From assembly GCF_001467955.1 (NCBI RefSeq), contig NZ_LNYR01000012.1, positions 513,299 through 577,298 of the forward strand: a stretch of DNA of 64,000 bases, in the 5' to 3' direction. Shown piece by piece: positions 19,135 through 28,467 of the stretch; position 1 is the stretch's first letter, and every line of letters starts with the position of its first letter. The position numbers were made by a program, and so were the translations under genes. The notes beneath the pieces were generated by a model that saw nothing but the letters and a program-made list of their open reading frames with translations, did not search any database and was not told the DNA's origin. Source of the DNA: Legionella quateirensis (GTDB lineage Bacteria > Pseudomonadota > Gammaproteobacteria > Legionellales > Legionellaceae).

Positions 19135-20448
19135 TTATTCAGACATATCAACTTTCTTTTCTTCAGTCTTTGAACCAAGCTTTAAAGTTCGCTCCAGCAA
19201 TTGCGTATAAATGGGTTCATTACCCATTAATTGCACTATTGTTGTTGACGTGATGCAAGTAATCATCAAAGGCAGTATTAATGAATAATTTTGGGTCATT
19301 TCTACAACCAATACGACGCCGGTTATTGGAGAACGTACTGAGGCAGCGAACAAAGCCCCCATTCCTGCAACAGCAAACATCCCCGGATGTATTGATGTAT
19401 CAATACTAAAATATCCAAATAAATGGTAAGCAGCCAAACCCAGCAAGGTTCCCAAAGCAAGCATCGGGGCAAAAATTCCTCCGGGGATGCCTGTAGAATA
19501 AGACATCATCGTTGTAAAAAATCGGATAACTATTAATAAACATAAAACACCGAATGCAGGAGACATGGTCAGCGCCTGATTAATAATGTCATAACCACCA
19601 CCGACCATTTGAGGATGAATATAGGCCAGATATCCTACTAAAAATCCAACAATCAGCACATAGATCATTTTATTCCTGGGATGAAGAGTATCCAGTAGAC
19701 GAAGTGTTCCCATTAACACTAAATTAAACGCGATACCCACGAATCCCACTACAATGCCAAACAAACAAAACCACCACAAAGCACTCAAACTGGGTAATTC
19801 AAATAATTGCATTTTAATTGCTGGATCTGGCCCAATAATCGCATGTAAGGTAATCGTTGCCATAACACAACAAATAATAACCATTTTAAAATTGGTAAAT
19901 GAATAATTAAATTGATTACGCATTTCTTCCATAACAAATAATACACCAGCAAGCGGTGCATTAAATGCTGCAGCAAGACCGGCGGCAGATCCCGCAGCAA
20001 TTAAAGTATCTCGTCTCTCACGTGGGAGCCGAAGTAAATCACCCAACATGTCCCCCAGATTTCCGCCCATCTGTATCGTAGGGCCTTCACGTCCCATAAC
20101 CATATTTGCAGATATAGACAAAATTCCACCGAAAAACTTTACCGGAATTAAACGCTTCCAAAATATTGGGCGAATATGAAGCAAAGTACCTTCTATTTCA
20201 GGAACTCCGCTACCCGAAGCTTCTGGAGCAACGAATTTAACCATTAAAAAAGCCAGCAGAACCATCATCATAGTCACCAGCGCAGAAATTAATCCTTCAG
20301 GCCAACCATGAGCACTGACTACACCATAAAATGAATTCATTAAGGATACCAGGCCGGCAATAGCTAACTGAAACAAGGATGCTATAGTACCGGTTATCAC
20401 CCCTAAAACGATGGATACAGCATAAAGAATCAGTATTTTTTTGCCCAT
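19135..20448 (-). CDS. clcA: ClC-family chloride/proton antiporter
   Basis: The 437-residue protein carries the three selectivity-filter signatures of ClC proteins: G-S-G-V-P-E, G-R-E-G-P-T (with the gating glutamate) and G-I-P-G-G-I-F-A-P. It also has V-M-E-E-M-R-N-Q-F, which supplies the inner proton-pathway glutamate of antiporters. This favours Cl-/H+ exchange over a passive channel. No CBS domains follow. By analogy with Escherichia coli ClcA it may serve acid tolerance. It lies one base after the trpE(G)-type gene and may be cotranscribed. Confidence 0.9.
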   Translation of the reverse strand: MGKKILILYAVSIVLGVITGTIASLFQLAIAGLVSLMNSFYGVVSAHGWPEGLISALVTMMMVLLAFLMVKFVAPEASGSGVPEIEGTLLHIRPIFWKRLIPVKFFGGILSISANMVMGREGPTIQMGGNLGDMLGDLLRLPRERRDTLIAAGSAAGLAAAFNAPLAGVLFVMEEMRNQFNYSFTNFKMVIICCVMATITLHAIIGPDPAIKMQLFELPSLSALWWFCLFGIVVGFVGIAFNLVLMGTLRLLDTLHPRNKMIYVLIVGFLVGYLAYIHPQMVGGGYDIINQALTMSPAFGVLCLLIVIRFFTTMMSYSTGIPGGIFAPMLALGTLLGLAAYHLFGYFSIDTSIHPGMFAVAGMGALFAASVRSPITGVVLVVEMTQNYSLILPLMITCITSTTIVQLMGNEPIYTQLLERTLKLGSKTEEKKVDMSE

Positions 20449-20449
20449 T

Positions 20450-22588
20450 TCATTTCACCATATCCATTAAATTAGTAATAATTCTAAGACCAGCCTGATG
20501 GGTTAAAGACAGAATGGTTTCTGGATGAAACTGCACTGCGTGCACCGGCAGATGTTGATGACTAATAGCCATGACTACCCCGTCATCACTCATTGCGGTA
20601 ACCAATAATTCTTTTGGCATTGCTGCTAATCGGGCATAAAGAGAATGATATCTTCCTGCTTTAATTGAATGACCCATGCCATTAAATAAACCATCCGATT
20701 TTAAAATAGTGATCTGGGATGATTTTCCATGCATGGGATAATCGAGCACATCCAAAGTTCCGCCGAAGTGTTCCACAATTCCTTGCAGCCCGAGACAGAC
20801 ACCAAATAATGGAATGCCGCGATTGATGATGTCCTGAATGGTGGCCGATAAATTAAAATCAGCAGGTCTTCCTGGTCCAGGTGATAAAACCACCAAATCG
20901 TACTTACTATTTTGTAAATAGCTTAGTGCATTATCATAACGAATAGTACTTACTGAAGCCCCTGTCTGACGAAGGTAATTCGCCAGAGTGTGAACAAAAG
21001 AATCCTGGTGATCAATAAGCAATACTTTTTTATTCTTGCCTGTCTGAGGGAATGATAGGACATTTTTATTAAGTTGTGGCTCAGAATTTCTCAGAAGATC
21101 CAGAAAAGCGGAAGCTTTCAAGCGAGTTTCCTGTTCTTCTGACTCGGGAACTGAATCATAAAGTAAAGTAGCCCCTACCCTGACCTCAGCAATACCTTTT
21201 TCGATTCGCACTGTACGTAATACCAGGCCCGTATTTAAATTGCCATCAAAACCAAACCAGCCTACCGCACCTGCATACCATTTCCGAGGTGATTTTTCAT
21301 GCTGTTCTATAAAGTTCATCGCCCAAATCTTTGGAGCGCCTGTTACAGTAACCACCCACATATGCGTTAAAAAAGCATCCACGGAATCAAACTCTTCCCT
21401 TAAAATGCCCTCAACATGATCTACAGTATGGATAAGCCGTGAATACACTTCGATTTGACGTCGTCCAATAACCTTGACACTCCCTGCTTCACATATGCGT
21501 GATTTATCATTGCGATCGACGTCAGTACACATGGTCAATTCAGATTCTTCCTTTTCAGAATCCAATAAAAACTGAATGTTCTGTGCGTCTTCAATAGCAT
21601 CAGCACCTCGTTTAACAGTCCCCGAGATAGGACAGGTTTCTACTCGCCTGCCTTGTACTCGTACATACATTTCGGGTGATGCTCCGACCAGATATTCTCC
21701 TTCACCCAAATTAATGAAAAAACCATAAGGAGATGGATTGGTACGGCGCATTTTACTAAATAATGAAGAAGGTTGATCAGTAAAATGGGTGTAAAAAGTC
21801 TGGCTGGGCACCACTTCAAATAAATCGCCACAAGCAAAGCGTTCCTTCGCCTTCTCAACAACCTGAGCGTATTCCCCAGGAGCATGATCACACTCCTTTA
21901 GAGGTTTATTCGGTGACTTATAGGGTGAATAAACTCCATCTCGAGCTAGAGACTCTGTTGATTTACCTTGATATTGAAAGTCATAACGCCTTAAAAAGGC
22001 CTCTTCTTTACGGTGATTTACAATATAAATTTCATCAGGTAAATAGATCACCATTTCTCTTTGAGCATCGTCTCTTTTTTTATGTTGGGTTAATTGTTCA
22101 AATTGGTGAATTAAATCAAAACCAAATGCACCATATAATCCCAGATAGTGCTCCTCTTCCGATTTAAAAAACGCCAGAATTAATCGGATAACACTAAATA
22201 CTGAGGGTTGGTGGCTTCGCTCCTCTTCACTGAATACCCTATCAGTTGATTTAATTGTGAGTTGGCATAAAACATTCGTATTGATGCTTATTTCCAGATT
22301 ATCCTGCGCTGTTAATAAAGGATGAAGAAAAGCCAATAAAACTTCCCCACGCTGATTTAACGCTTCTATTTTAATTAAATTCTGTTTACATACTATCGCT
22401 AGTGGAGGGTTATAAAATCCAATATCCCAACAGGTATAACGCCCAGGAAACTCAAAACTTGAGGCAAACAATGCGCCTCGATGAGAATCGATGCGTTCAA
22501 GCAATGACTCTATTCCCTGACGATAATCCAGAGAATGTTGAGAAAACTCGACATGAACACCCCCTTGGGTTTTATAATGCTGTAACAT
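20450..22588 (-). CDS. trpEG: Anthranilate synthase, fused TrpE-TrpG
   Basis: The 712-residue protein combines a TrpE-type chorismate-binding half (about 1-510) with a glutamine amidotransferase half (about 520-712). The first half has C-T-D-V-D-R-N-D-K-S, V-E-T-C-P-I-S-G-T and T-V-T-G-A-P-K. The second has F-G-V-C-L-G-L-Q with the nucleophile and V-Q-F-H-P-E. It converts chorismate and glutamine to anthranilate, the first step of tryptophan synthesis. Such fusions are known from rhizobia and some gammaproteobacteria. I see no Trp-codon-rich leader upstream on its strand, so attenuation is not evident. A phenazine-type role is less likely without other phz genes. Confidence 0.92.
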   Translation of the reverse strand: MLQHYKTQGGVHVEFSQHSLDYRQGIESLLERIDSHRGALFASSFEFPGRYTCWDIGFYNPPLAIVCKQNLIKIEALNQRGEVLLAFLHPLLTAQDNLEISINTNVLCQLTIKSTDRVFSEEERSHQPSVFSVIRLILAFFKSEEEHYLGLYGAFGFDLIHQFEQLTQHKKRDDAQREMVIYLPDEIYIVNHRKEEAFLRRYDFQYQGKSTESLARDGVYSPYKSPNKPLKECDHAPGEYAQVVEKAKERFACGDLFEVVPSQTFYTHFTDQPSSLFSKMRRTNPSPYGFFINLGEGEYLVGASPEMYVRVQGRRVETCPISGTVKRGADAIEDAQNIQFLLDSEKEESELTMCTDVDRNDKSRICEAGSVKVIGRRQIEVYSRLIHTVDHVEGILREEFDSVDAFLTHMWVVTVTGAPKIWAMNFIEQHEKSPRKWYAGAVGWFGFDGNLNTGLVLRTVRIEKGIAEVRVGATLLYDSVPESEEQETRLKASAFLDLLRNSEPQLNKNVLSFPQTGKNKKVLLIDHQDSFVHTLANYLRQTGASVSTIRYDNALSYLQNSKYDLVVLSPGPGRPADFNLSATIQDIINRGIPLFGVCLGLQGIVEHFGGTLDVLDYPMHGKSSQITILKSDGLFNGMGHSIKAGRYHSLYARLAAMPKELLVTAMSDDGVVMAISHQHLPVHAVQFHPETILSLTHQAGLRIITNLMDMVK

Positions 22589-22805
22589 GGTTGTAACACT
22601 CTATAATAATGAACTGCTATTCATTCTACTTTAATTAAATCCTTCTGCAAGAAAGTGATTTATTAAATCGTTCAACAGTCCTGATAATAGGTAAAATTCC
22701 TATTATGAAGAATCCAGCAAAGTACTGAATCGGCACATAGTGAGTTCTAATCTATATAATTCGTTTTCCAATGACTCCAAGACTTCATTTTCATTACAAT
22801 CTCGC

Positions 22806-22811
22806 TATAAT
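22806..22811 (+). promoter_or_regulatory. Likely -10 element of the gatCAB promoter
   Basis: A perfect TATAAT stands 26 bases before the gatC ATG. A weak -35-like CTTCAT lies 17 bases further upstream. Confidence 0.5.
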
Positions 22812-22837
22812 GGGGAACTTTCGATTTGGATGCCATT

Positions 22838-23134
22838 ATGACTATCTCGACCCAGGATTTAGAAAAAATTGCGCGTTTGGCTTATTTGGAAATTGATGCT
22901 GAACATTCAACCCAATTAACTCAGGAAATTAGCTCAATAATGGATTTTGTGGATCAACTTCGGGCAGTTGATACCACTGAAGTAGCCCCACTTTTTCATC
23001 CTTTCGCACTGCATCAACGCTTAAGAACTGATGAAGTTACAGAAGAGGATTGTATCGCTGAACTGGAAGCAATTGCCCCCATGTTTGAAGACAATCTGTA
23101 TTTAGTCCCTAAAGTTATAGAATCCGGTAAATAA
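22838..23134 (+). CDS. gatC: Asp-tRNA(Asn)/Glu-tRNA(Gln) amidotransferase subunit C
   Basis: GatC is the small stabilising subunit that wraps GatA and GatB. From the ATG at 22838 the product is 98 residues, the usual size, with I-A-R-L-A-Y-L-E and the late R-T-D-E-V region followed by [15 protein letters not shown]. An in-frame TTG at 22826 is less likely. gatA starts three bases after its stop. Confidence 0.96.
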   Translation: MTISTQDLEKIARLAYLEIDAEHSTQLTQEISSIMDFVDQLRAVDTTEVAPLFHPFALHQRLRTDEVTEEDCIAELEAIAPMFEDNLYLVPKVIESGK

Positions 23135-23136
23135 TC

Positions 23137-24588
23137 ATGGAACAACTTTCTCTGAACCAACTCTCCAAAGCCCTCCGTAACGGAGAAGTAAGCAGTGTCG
23201 AACTGACGCAGAATTGCATTAATAAAATCCAGACAAATCAGCATCTTAATGCATTTATCAGTGTTGACGCAGATCAAGCGCTCATTGAAGCGCAACTGGC
23301 AGATCAATTAATAAAAATGGGTCAAGGCAGCGTGCTGACAGGAATTCCTATGGCACTTAAAGATCTCTTCTGTACCCAAACCATGACGACGACCTGCGGC
23401 TCCAGAATGTTGGCAGACTTCAAAGCTCCTTATGAAGCGACCATAGCAACAAAATTAAAAGGACATGGAGCGATACTGATAGGCAAAACCAACATGGATG
23501 AATTCGCCATGGGATCCGCGAATGAAAACAGTTATTTTGGGGCAGTAAAAAACCCCTGGGATAACGAACGCGTACCCGGTGGTTCATCGGGTGGCTCAGC
23601 TGCGGCTGTCGCTGCAGGTCTCGTGTCCTACGCTATTGGTTCTGATACAGGAGGCTCCATACGACAACCAGCCGCATTTTGCGGAATCAGCGGAATTAAA
23701 CCAACATATGGATTAGTCTCGCGTTTCGGTATGGTCGCCTACGCATCAAGTCTGGATCAAGCAGGACCTTTAGCGAAAAGTGCAGAGGATCTTGCGTTGA
23801 TTTTACAGGCAATGGCTGGTTTCGATCATAGGGATTCTACTTCAGTTGATCATTCTCTCCCGGATTATAGTGCTGAAATTAATAAGCCATTGCATGCATT
23901 ACGAATTGGTCTACCATCCTGTTTCTTTCAGCCAGAAGTTGATGCAGGAATTCAGCATGCCATATTGGAAGCAGTCGAGGTATTTAAAAGCCTTGGAGCG
24001 CACATTGTTGAAATGGACCTGAAACTGCAACCATTATGGGTTCCTTGTTATTATGTCCTCGCATGCGCGGAGGCATCATCCAATCTGTCTCGTTATGATG
24101 GGATACGTTTTGGTCACAGAAGTAAGAAATCAAACAGCCTCATGGAGTTAATAACTCATTCACGCAGTGAAGGCTTTGGCGCAGAAGTAAAACGCAGAAT
24201 CCTCACCGGCACCCATGTTCTTTCCGCTGGATATTTTGACGCATATTATGTTCAAGCACAGAGAATCAGACGGTTAATTCAGGAAGAATTAATGACAACC
24301 TTGAATTCAGTAGACGTTATCCTTGGCCCGACCACACCAACCTGTGCGTTTAAACTGGGGGAGAAAATTGCCGACCCGATTCAAAATTATCTTGCAGATG
24401 TATTTACTGTAGCGGCTAACCTGGCTGGATTACCAGCTCTTTCAATACCCACAGGGTTTGATAATGGATTACCCATCGGGTTGCAGTTAATGGGTAAACA
24501 CTTTAGTGAAGGTCACCTGCTTAACATAGCCCATCAATACCAACAACATACCAGCTGGCATTTGTCCAGCCCAAACAACATAGGGTGA
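23137..24588 (+). CDS. gatA: Asp-tRNA(Asn)/Glu-tRNA(Gln) amidotransferase subunit A
   Basis: GatA is the amidase that releases ammonia from glutamine for GatB. The 483-residue protein has the amidase Ser-cisSer-Lys triad: Lys in M-A-L-K-D-L, Ser in [11 protein letters not shown] and the nucleophile in [10 protein letters not shown]. Length is typical. gatB begins three bases downstream. Confidence 0.98.
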   Translation: MEQLSLNQLSKALRNGEVSSVELTQNCINKIQTNQHLNAFISVDADQALIEAQLADQLIKMGQGSVLTGIPMALKDLFCTQTMTTTCGSRMLADFKAPYEATIATKLKGHGAILIGKTNMDEFAMGSANENSYFGAVKNPWDNERVPGGSSGGSAAAVAAGLVSYAIGSDTGGSIRQPAAFCGISGIKPTYGLVSRFGMVAYASSLDQAGPLAKSAEDLALILQAMAGFDHRDSTSVDHSLPDYSAEINKPLHALRIGLPSCFFQPEVDAGIQHAILEAVEVFKSLGAHIVEMDLKLQPLWVPCYYVLACAEASSNLSRYDGIRFGHRSKKSNSLMELITHSRSEGFGAEVKRRILTGTHVLSAGYFDAYYVQAQRIRRLIQEELMTTLNSVDVILGPTTPTCAFKLGEKIADPIQNYLADVFTVAANLAGLPALSIPTGFDNGLPIGLQLMGKHFSEGHLLNIAHQYQQHTSWHLSSPNNIG

Positions 24589-24591
24589 TTT

Positions 24592-26031
24592 ATGGAATGG
24601 GATACCGTAATTGGGCTTGAAGTACATGCTCAATTAAAAACAAAATCCAAATTATTTTCAGGCGCATCTACTGCTTTTGGCGCAGTACCTAACTCACATA
24701 CCTGTTTTATTGACTCTGGATTACCTGGAGTATTGCCTGTATTAAACCAACAAGCAGTGGTTATGGCGATACAATTAGGATTGGCGATCAATGCGGATAT
24801 CAATGATTTATCCATATTCGAAAGAAAAAATTATTTTTACCCTGACTTACCTAAAGGTTATCAAATCAGCCAATTTCAAAAACCTATAGTCAGCAATGGA
24901 CAATTAAAGATCCAGCTTGATGATGGCAGTCATAAAATTGTAGACATTGTTCGTGCTCACCTGGAAGAAGACGCAGGAAAATCCTTGCATGAAGCTCACA
25001 ATAATTATACAGGGATTGATTTAAATCGCGCGGGTACACCCCTACTAGAAATTGTTACAGCTCCCTGCCTGTATTCAGCAGAAGAGGCAATTAAATACTT
25101 AAAAACACTTCATCAACTCGTGAGATTTCTGGGTATTTGCGATGGTAATATGCAAGAAGGCTCTTTCAGATGCGACGTCAATCTCTCCATTAAACCCAAA
25201 GGCTCCAAAGTTCTGGGCACCAGAACGGAGCTCAAAAACCTGAACTCATTCAGATTTATTGAAAAAGCAATCGCCTTTGAACGCTCCAGACATCAGGATG
25301 TACTTGAAAGTGGTCAAAAAATAATTCAGGAAACTCGTCTTTATAATCCTGATACGAATTCAACGCATACGATGAGGGATAAGGAGAATGAAAACGATTA
25401 TCGATATTTTCCTGATCCTGATTTATTACCCATACAGGTTACTCGATTTCAAATAGCTGAAATTAAAAACAGTTTACCTGACTTACCCGAAAAAATTATC
25501 CGGGAATTAAATGATATTCCCTCATTAAATGATGAGGATATAAATTTTATATTATCATCCCCTGAAGCATATCAATTTTATAAGACTATAAAATCACACA
25601 CCAAAAGTACTGATAAATTAATTATTAACTGGTTAAAAGGACAGTATGCTGCTTCGCTCAATGAACATGGTTTGTCTTTTGATACCCTGCCAATTTCAGC
25701 AAAAACCTTGGCTGCGTTATTGGATAAAATCCAGGATAATTCAATTTCCTCCAATATAGCGAAATCTATCTTCACCAAACTCTGGGATGGCAAAGATGAT
25801 GTTGACGCCATAATACAGCGTGAAGGGTATCAGCAAATGGATAATAGTGCTGCTCTGGAAGAACTGATCATAAAAATCATTCACCAATATCCAGATCAGG
25901 CAGCAGAATATAAAGCAGGCAAAGAAAAACTACTGGGCTTTTTTGTCGGTCAAATAATGAAACAGACCAAGGGTCAGGCCAATCCAGAGCAAATCAATAA
26001 CTTAGTTAAAAAACATCTTGGCACTCACTGA
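24592..26031 (+). CDS. gatB: Asp-tRNA(Asn)/Glu-tRNA(Gln) amidotransferase subunit B
   Basis: GatB activates and transamidates misacylated tRNA. The 479-residue protein begins W-D-T-V-I-G-L-E-V-H-A-Q-L and has Y-F-Y-P-D-L-P-K-G-Y-Q-I-S-Q, plus the C-terminal YqeY-like tail ending V-K-K-H-L-G. It completes a gatCAB operon closed by the hairpin at 26055. The organism therefore probably makes Asn-tRNA and/or Gln-tRNA indirectly; which substrate is used cannot be told here. Confidence 0.98.
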   Translation: MEWDTVIGLEVHAQLKTKSKLFSGASTAFGAVPNSHTCFIDSGLPGVLPVLNQQAVVMAIQLGLAINADINDLSIFERKNYFYPDLPKGYQISQFQKPIVSNGQLKIQLDDGSHKIVDIVRAHLEEDAGKSLHEAHNNYTGIDLNRAGTPLLEIVTAPCLYSAEEAIKYLKTLHQLVRFLGICDGNMQEGSFRCDVNLSIKPKGSKVLGTRTELKNLNSFRFIEKAIAFERSRHQDVLESGQKIIQETRLYNPDTNSTHTMRDKENENDYRYFPDPDLLPIQVTRFQIAEIKNSLPDLPEKIIRELNDIPSLNDEDINFILSSPEAYQFYKTIKSHTKSTDKLIINWLKGQYAASLNEHGLSFDTLPISAKTLAALLDKIQDNSISSNIAKSIFTKLWDGKDDVDAIIQREGYQQMDNSAALEELIIKIIHQYPDQAAEYKAGKEKLLGFFVGQIMKQTKGQANPEQINNLVKKHLGTH

Positions 26032-26054
26032 CAATCCTGCATAATTCTAACAAC

Positions 26055-26081
26055 GCCCGACATAAAAATTCCATGTCGGGC
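26055..26081 (+). terminator. Terminator hairpin after gatB
   Basis: A perfect 9-bp GC-rich stem (GCCCGACAT with ATGTCGGGC, 9-base loop) starts 24 bases past the gatB stop and is followed by a modest T-containing tail (ATTGCTTTC). Confidence 0.75.
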
Positions 26082-26139
26082 ATTGCTTTCACGACCTAAT
26101 CACCCTATCTGCTCTATTCACTTTTGTTACCATAAAGCA

Positions 26140-26172
26140 CTTAATATTGAGTTAATGTGAGTTCGATATAAT
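26140..26172 (+). promoter_or_regulatory. PmrA-like box with -10 element for the gene at 26205
   Basis: CTTAAT-N5-GTTAAT (26140-26156) is followed after 10 bases by a perfect TATAAT (26167-26172). It fits the PmrA direct-repeat pattern YTTAAK-N5-YTTAAK with one mismatch. The spacing to the -10 element is identical to that at 3629-3661. PmrA-PmrB is a known regulator of Dot/Icm effector genes in Legionella. Confidence 0.6.
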
Positions 26173-26204
26173 CTTAACTAAAGCAGTATCGAGGGGTAAT
26201 AAAA

Positions 26205-27062
26205 ATGAGAAACCGATCTTTAAATTTAATTTACTCTACCAAAACGAGTAAGCCCTCAGATTTTTTTGGCAAAATTAAACAGATGAATAATATAGTCCTC
26301 AAATTTAAAAAAGAGGACATAATTAATGATTTTAGTTCAGATGATGAAACAGAAATAGGAAGATCTGACTCATATGCTGTATTTCCAGAATTAAAGCAGC
26401 TGGTTAACCAGGAACATCAAATCACAATCGATAACTTCAGAGCTAGTTTGGAACTGCGGGGTATTTCTGATCCTACGTTTCAAAACAAAATACTGTCTCT
26501 GATATTACAAAATAAAGCTGGAATACACTTTGGCCTGGGTTCTGCCTTCAATGCTTTATTTGCAGGTAGTGAACATCCGTTTTATTTAACTTCTGATTAC
26601 AATCTCAATATTGAAGTAAAAAATAATCAACGAGTGAAACTTATCTATTTGGCTAGTTGGCGAGATATTACCAAATCCACCGCTAAGCCCCAGTTAAGCG
26701 CTAGAGTCGAAGTTGATATTACTCCAAATAGAGTTGCTATCGATACATGCAATATTACTCAGATTACTGAAACTCCAGAAGCAATAAATGCGTTTAATTA
26801 TCTGGAAGCAAACCAGGCGAATATATTTCAAAAAATTATCCTATTTTTAATGAATTACTTTAAGATCAATTCAGATATCGAAATTGAAAACGTATATTAT
26901 GATAAGACTCCATGGAATTTAAATACCAGGAGATATGAAAAAGAATTAAATAATGATGAGCTAAACGAGTGGGATCACTCAGAGCAGACTGAGCCTTCAG
27001 ATCTGTCTGTTCTGGATGAAGATTCAACAGAAGGATTACATCCTACGTTAACAGCACATTAA
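26205..27062 (+). CDS. Orphan protein, candidate Dot/Icm effector
   Basis: I do not recognise any domain in this 285-residue protein. It has no signal peptide or membrane helix apart from a hydrophobic patch near K-I-I-L-F-L-M-N-Y-F. The C-terminal ~40 residues are strongly acidic (clusters D-E-L-N-E-W-D, E-Q-T-E, D-E-D-S-T-E) and end in a short polar tail, resembling the E-block signals of Legionella effectors. The ATG is preceded by GAGGGG about nine bases upstream. The PmrA-like promoter upstream and isolated position between gatB and rnpB fit an effector gene. Secretion is inference. Confidence 0.6.
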   Translation: MRNRSLNLIYSTKTSKPSDFFGKIKQMNNIVLKFKKEDIINDFSSDDETEIGRSDSYAVFPELKQLVNQEHQITIDNFRASLELRGISDPTFQNKILSLILQNKAGIHFGLGSAFNALFAGSEHPFYLTSDYNLNIEVKNNQRVKLIYLASWRDITKSTAKPQLSARVEVDITPNRVAIDTCNITQITETPEAINAFNYLEANQANIFQKIILFLMNYFKINSDIEIENVYYDKTPWNLNTRRYEKELNNDELNEWDHSEQTEPSDLSVLDEDSTEGLHPTLTAH

Positions 27063-27295
27063 TTGAATTAATCAAAAGTACCAAAACATTTTGATTGAAT
27101 CGTTTAGTGGATTACAAGTTTATCGAATAGTAACTCGATTCAGTCAGAATTAAGAATATTTAGATCAATACGAAGCGTTGTTTAAAAGGTTTTTATGTTA
27201 CATCAAAAGACGAATACTCAAACATCAGGACGCGAGACCTTTACTACTGGTACAGGCAATTTTGTGAGGTATAAAAACTATATGATGTGTAAAAT

Positions 27296-27692
27296 GGAGT
27301 CGGTCGATAAGCCGGGTTCTGTCGCGGACAATCATTCATCTGGGACACACGTCACCGTACGCCTCAAGCGACCTACCCGAATCCCGTGCGGGCCGCACGA
27401 TATGACTTTGCAGTCAACTGGATTCCTATTTGGTCTTGCTCCGGGTGGGGTTTTCCCTGCCACGACTGTTGCCAATCGCGCGGTGCGCTCTTACCGCACC
27501 ATTTCACCCTTACCCGCTTGCTCTAATCAATTTAAGGACCAGCCTCAAAAAGAAGAACAAGCGGGCGGTATATTTTCTGTGGCACTTTCCGTAGGTTCAC
27601 ACCTCCCAGGAGTTACCTGGCACCCTGCCCTTTGGAGCCCGGACTTTCCTCCCTTTGTCGAAACAAAGAGCGATTGCCTGACCGACTCTGTT
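27296..27692 (-). ncRNA. rnpB: RNase P RNA, bacterial type A
   Basis: On the minus strand, reading from 27692, the conserved blocks occur in order: GAGGAAAGTCCGGGCTCC near the 5' end, CAGGGTGCCAGGTAAC, then GGGTGAAATGGTGCGGTAAG, the segment CCCGGAGCAAGACC, and AGATGAATGATTG with CAGAACCCGGCTTATCG at the 3' end. The P1 helix pairs AGTCGGTC at the 5' end with GACCGACT at the 3' end, fixing both ends within a few bases and giving about 395 nt. This is the catalytic RNA that matures tRNA 5' ends. An antisense open frame over it is not a gene. Confidence 0.96.
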
Positions 27693-27696
27693 ATCA

Positions 27697-27725
27697 ATAG
27701 TAGCAGAGTGCTTAGCCAAAGACCA
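27697..27725 (-). promoter_or_regulatory. Possible rnpB promoter
   Basis: On the minus strand TACTAT (27697-27702) sits seven bases before the inferred RNA start, with a weak -35-like TGGTCT 17 bases upstream. Confidence 0.35.
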
Positions 27726-27792
27726 CATATACCGATGAATAAATACTGAAAACTAATAAAGAAGTGCTGTATCCAGATAATAAATATCCAAA

Positions 27793-28080
27793 TTAGAAAT
27801 CACGAGTTCCAATAAATTCATCATCAAAATAACGCTTCAATTTGGTGCGTAAAGTACCGCGGCTAACACCAAGAACTCGAGCAGCTTTTGATTGGTTGTA
27901 ACGTGTTAGTTCCATAACTGTGCGAAATAAAGGAGCTTCTACTTCTTCTACAATTAATTGATATAAATTTAAATTAGCATCCTTATTACCAACGCTGGTT
28001 AAATAACCTTTTACTGCACTAATAACTTGATGCGACAGTGCTTCGTTACCTTGAACCACTTCTTGCATAACTGCATTCAT
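27793..28080 (-). CDS. fis: Fis-family nucleoid-associated regulator
   Basis: The 95-residue protein has the Fis layout: a mobile N-terminal arm, dimerisation helices (Y-Q-L-I-V-E-E-V-E-A-P-L) and a C-terminal helix-turn-helix (N-Q-S-K-A-A-R-V-L-G-V-S-R-G-T-L-R-T-K-L). It binds and bends DNA, and in Legionella Fis paralogues repress effector genes. It is monocistronic; the usual dusB partner is absent, suggesting it is one of several paralogues. The ATG follows AGGAG at about seven bases. A long AT-rich region lies upstream. Confidence 0.93.
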   Translation of the reverse strand: MNAVMQEVVQGNEALSHQVISAVKGYLTSVGNKDANLNLYQLIVEEVEAPLFRTVMELTRYNQSKAARVLGVSRGTLRTKLKRYFDDEFIGTRDF

Positions 28081-28467
28081 TTTAATCTCCTAGTACAAAA
28101 TAATGAATAATATATTATGTTCGGCAGATCCACGCACCGAACACCATGACCGATATAATAACAAATATCTCAAAGAGTGTAAACATTGTTTCAATGATAT
28201 TCATTTCTTAAGGAAATATTAAGAAGATTTATTGTATCATTTTCGAAAGGATTGTTAAAATAATTGTATGATTTATTTAATAAAATAGTCATTTAATAAG
28301 TTTTAAAAAAAATTCATTATTTTTTTTTCATATTGACTATTCTTAAAAGTAATAATAACGCCTTATGACCTGTTCTTGAGGATACCTCACAAGGTGTGAA
28401 TGAAAATCAATGTTTTTAGTTAATATCGCCGCTGAAATTAAAGATATATTTAAAGGTGATTGGCAAT
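28081..28467. other. AT-rich region between fis and the CaaX-tailed gene
   Basis: This 387-base interval has long A and T runs and no gene. It should contain the fis promoter (reading leftward), but no clear -35/-10 pair stands out. Confidence 0.4.

Noticed and set aside
22589-22820. Trp leader peptide/attenuator upstream of the fused anthranilate synthase
   Set aside because: No run of tryptophan codons and no terminator-antiterminator pair on the minus strand.
27195-27749. Open frame of 184 codons on the plus strand
   Set aside because: It lies antisense over the RNase P RNA, whose conserved blocks and P1 helix explain the sequence.
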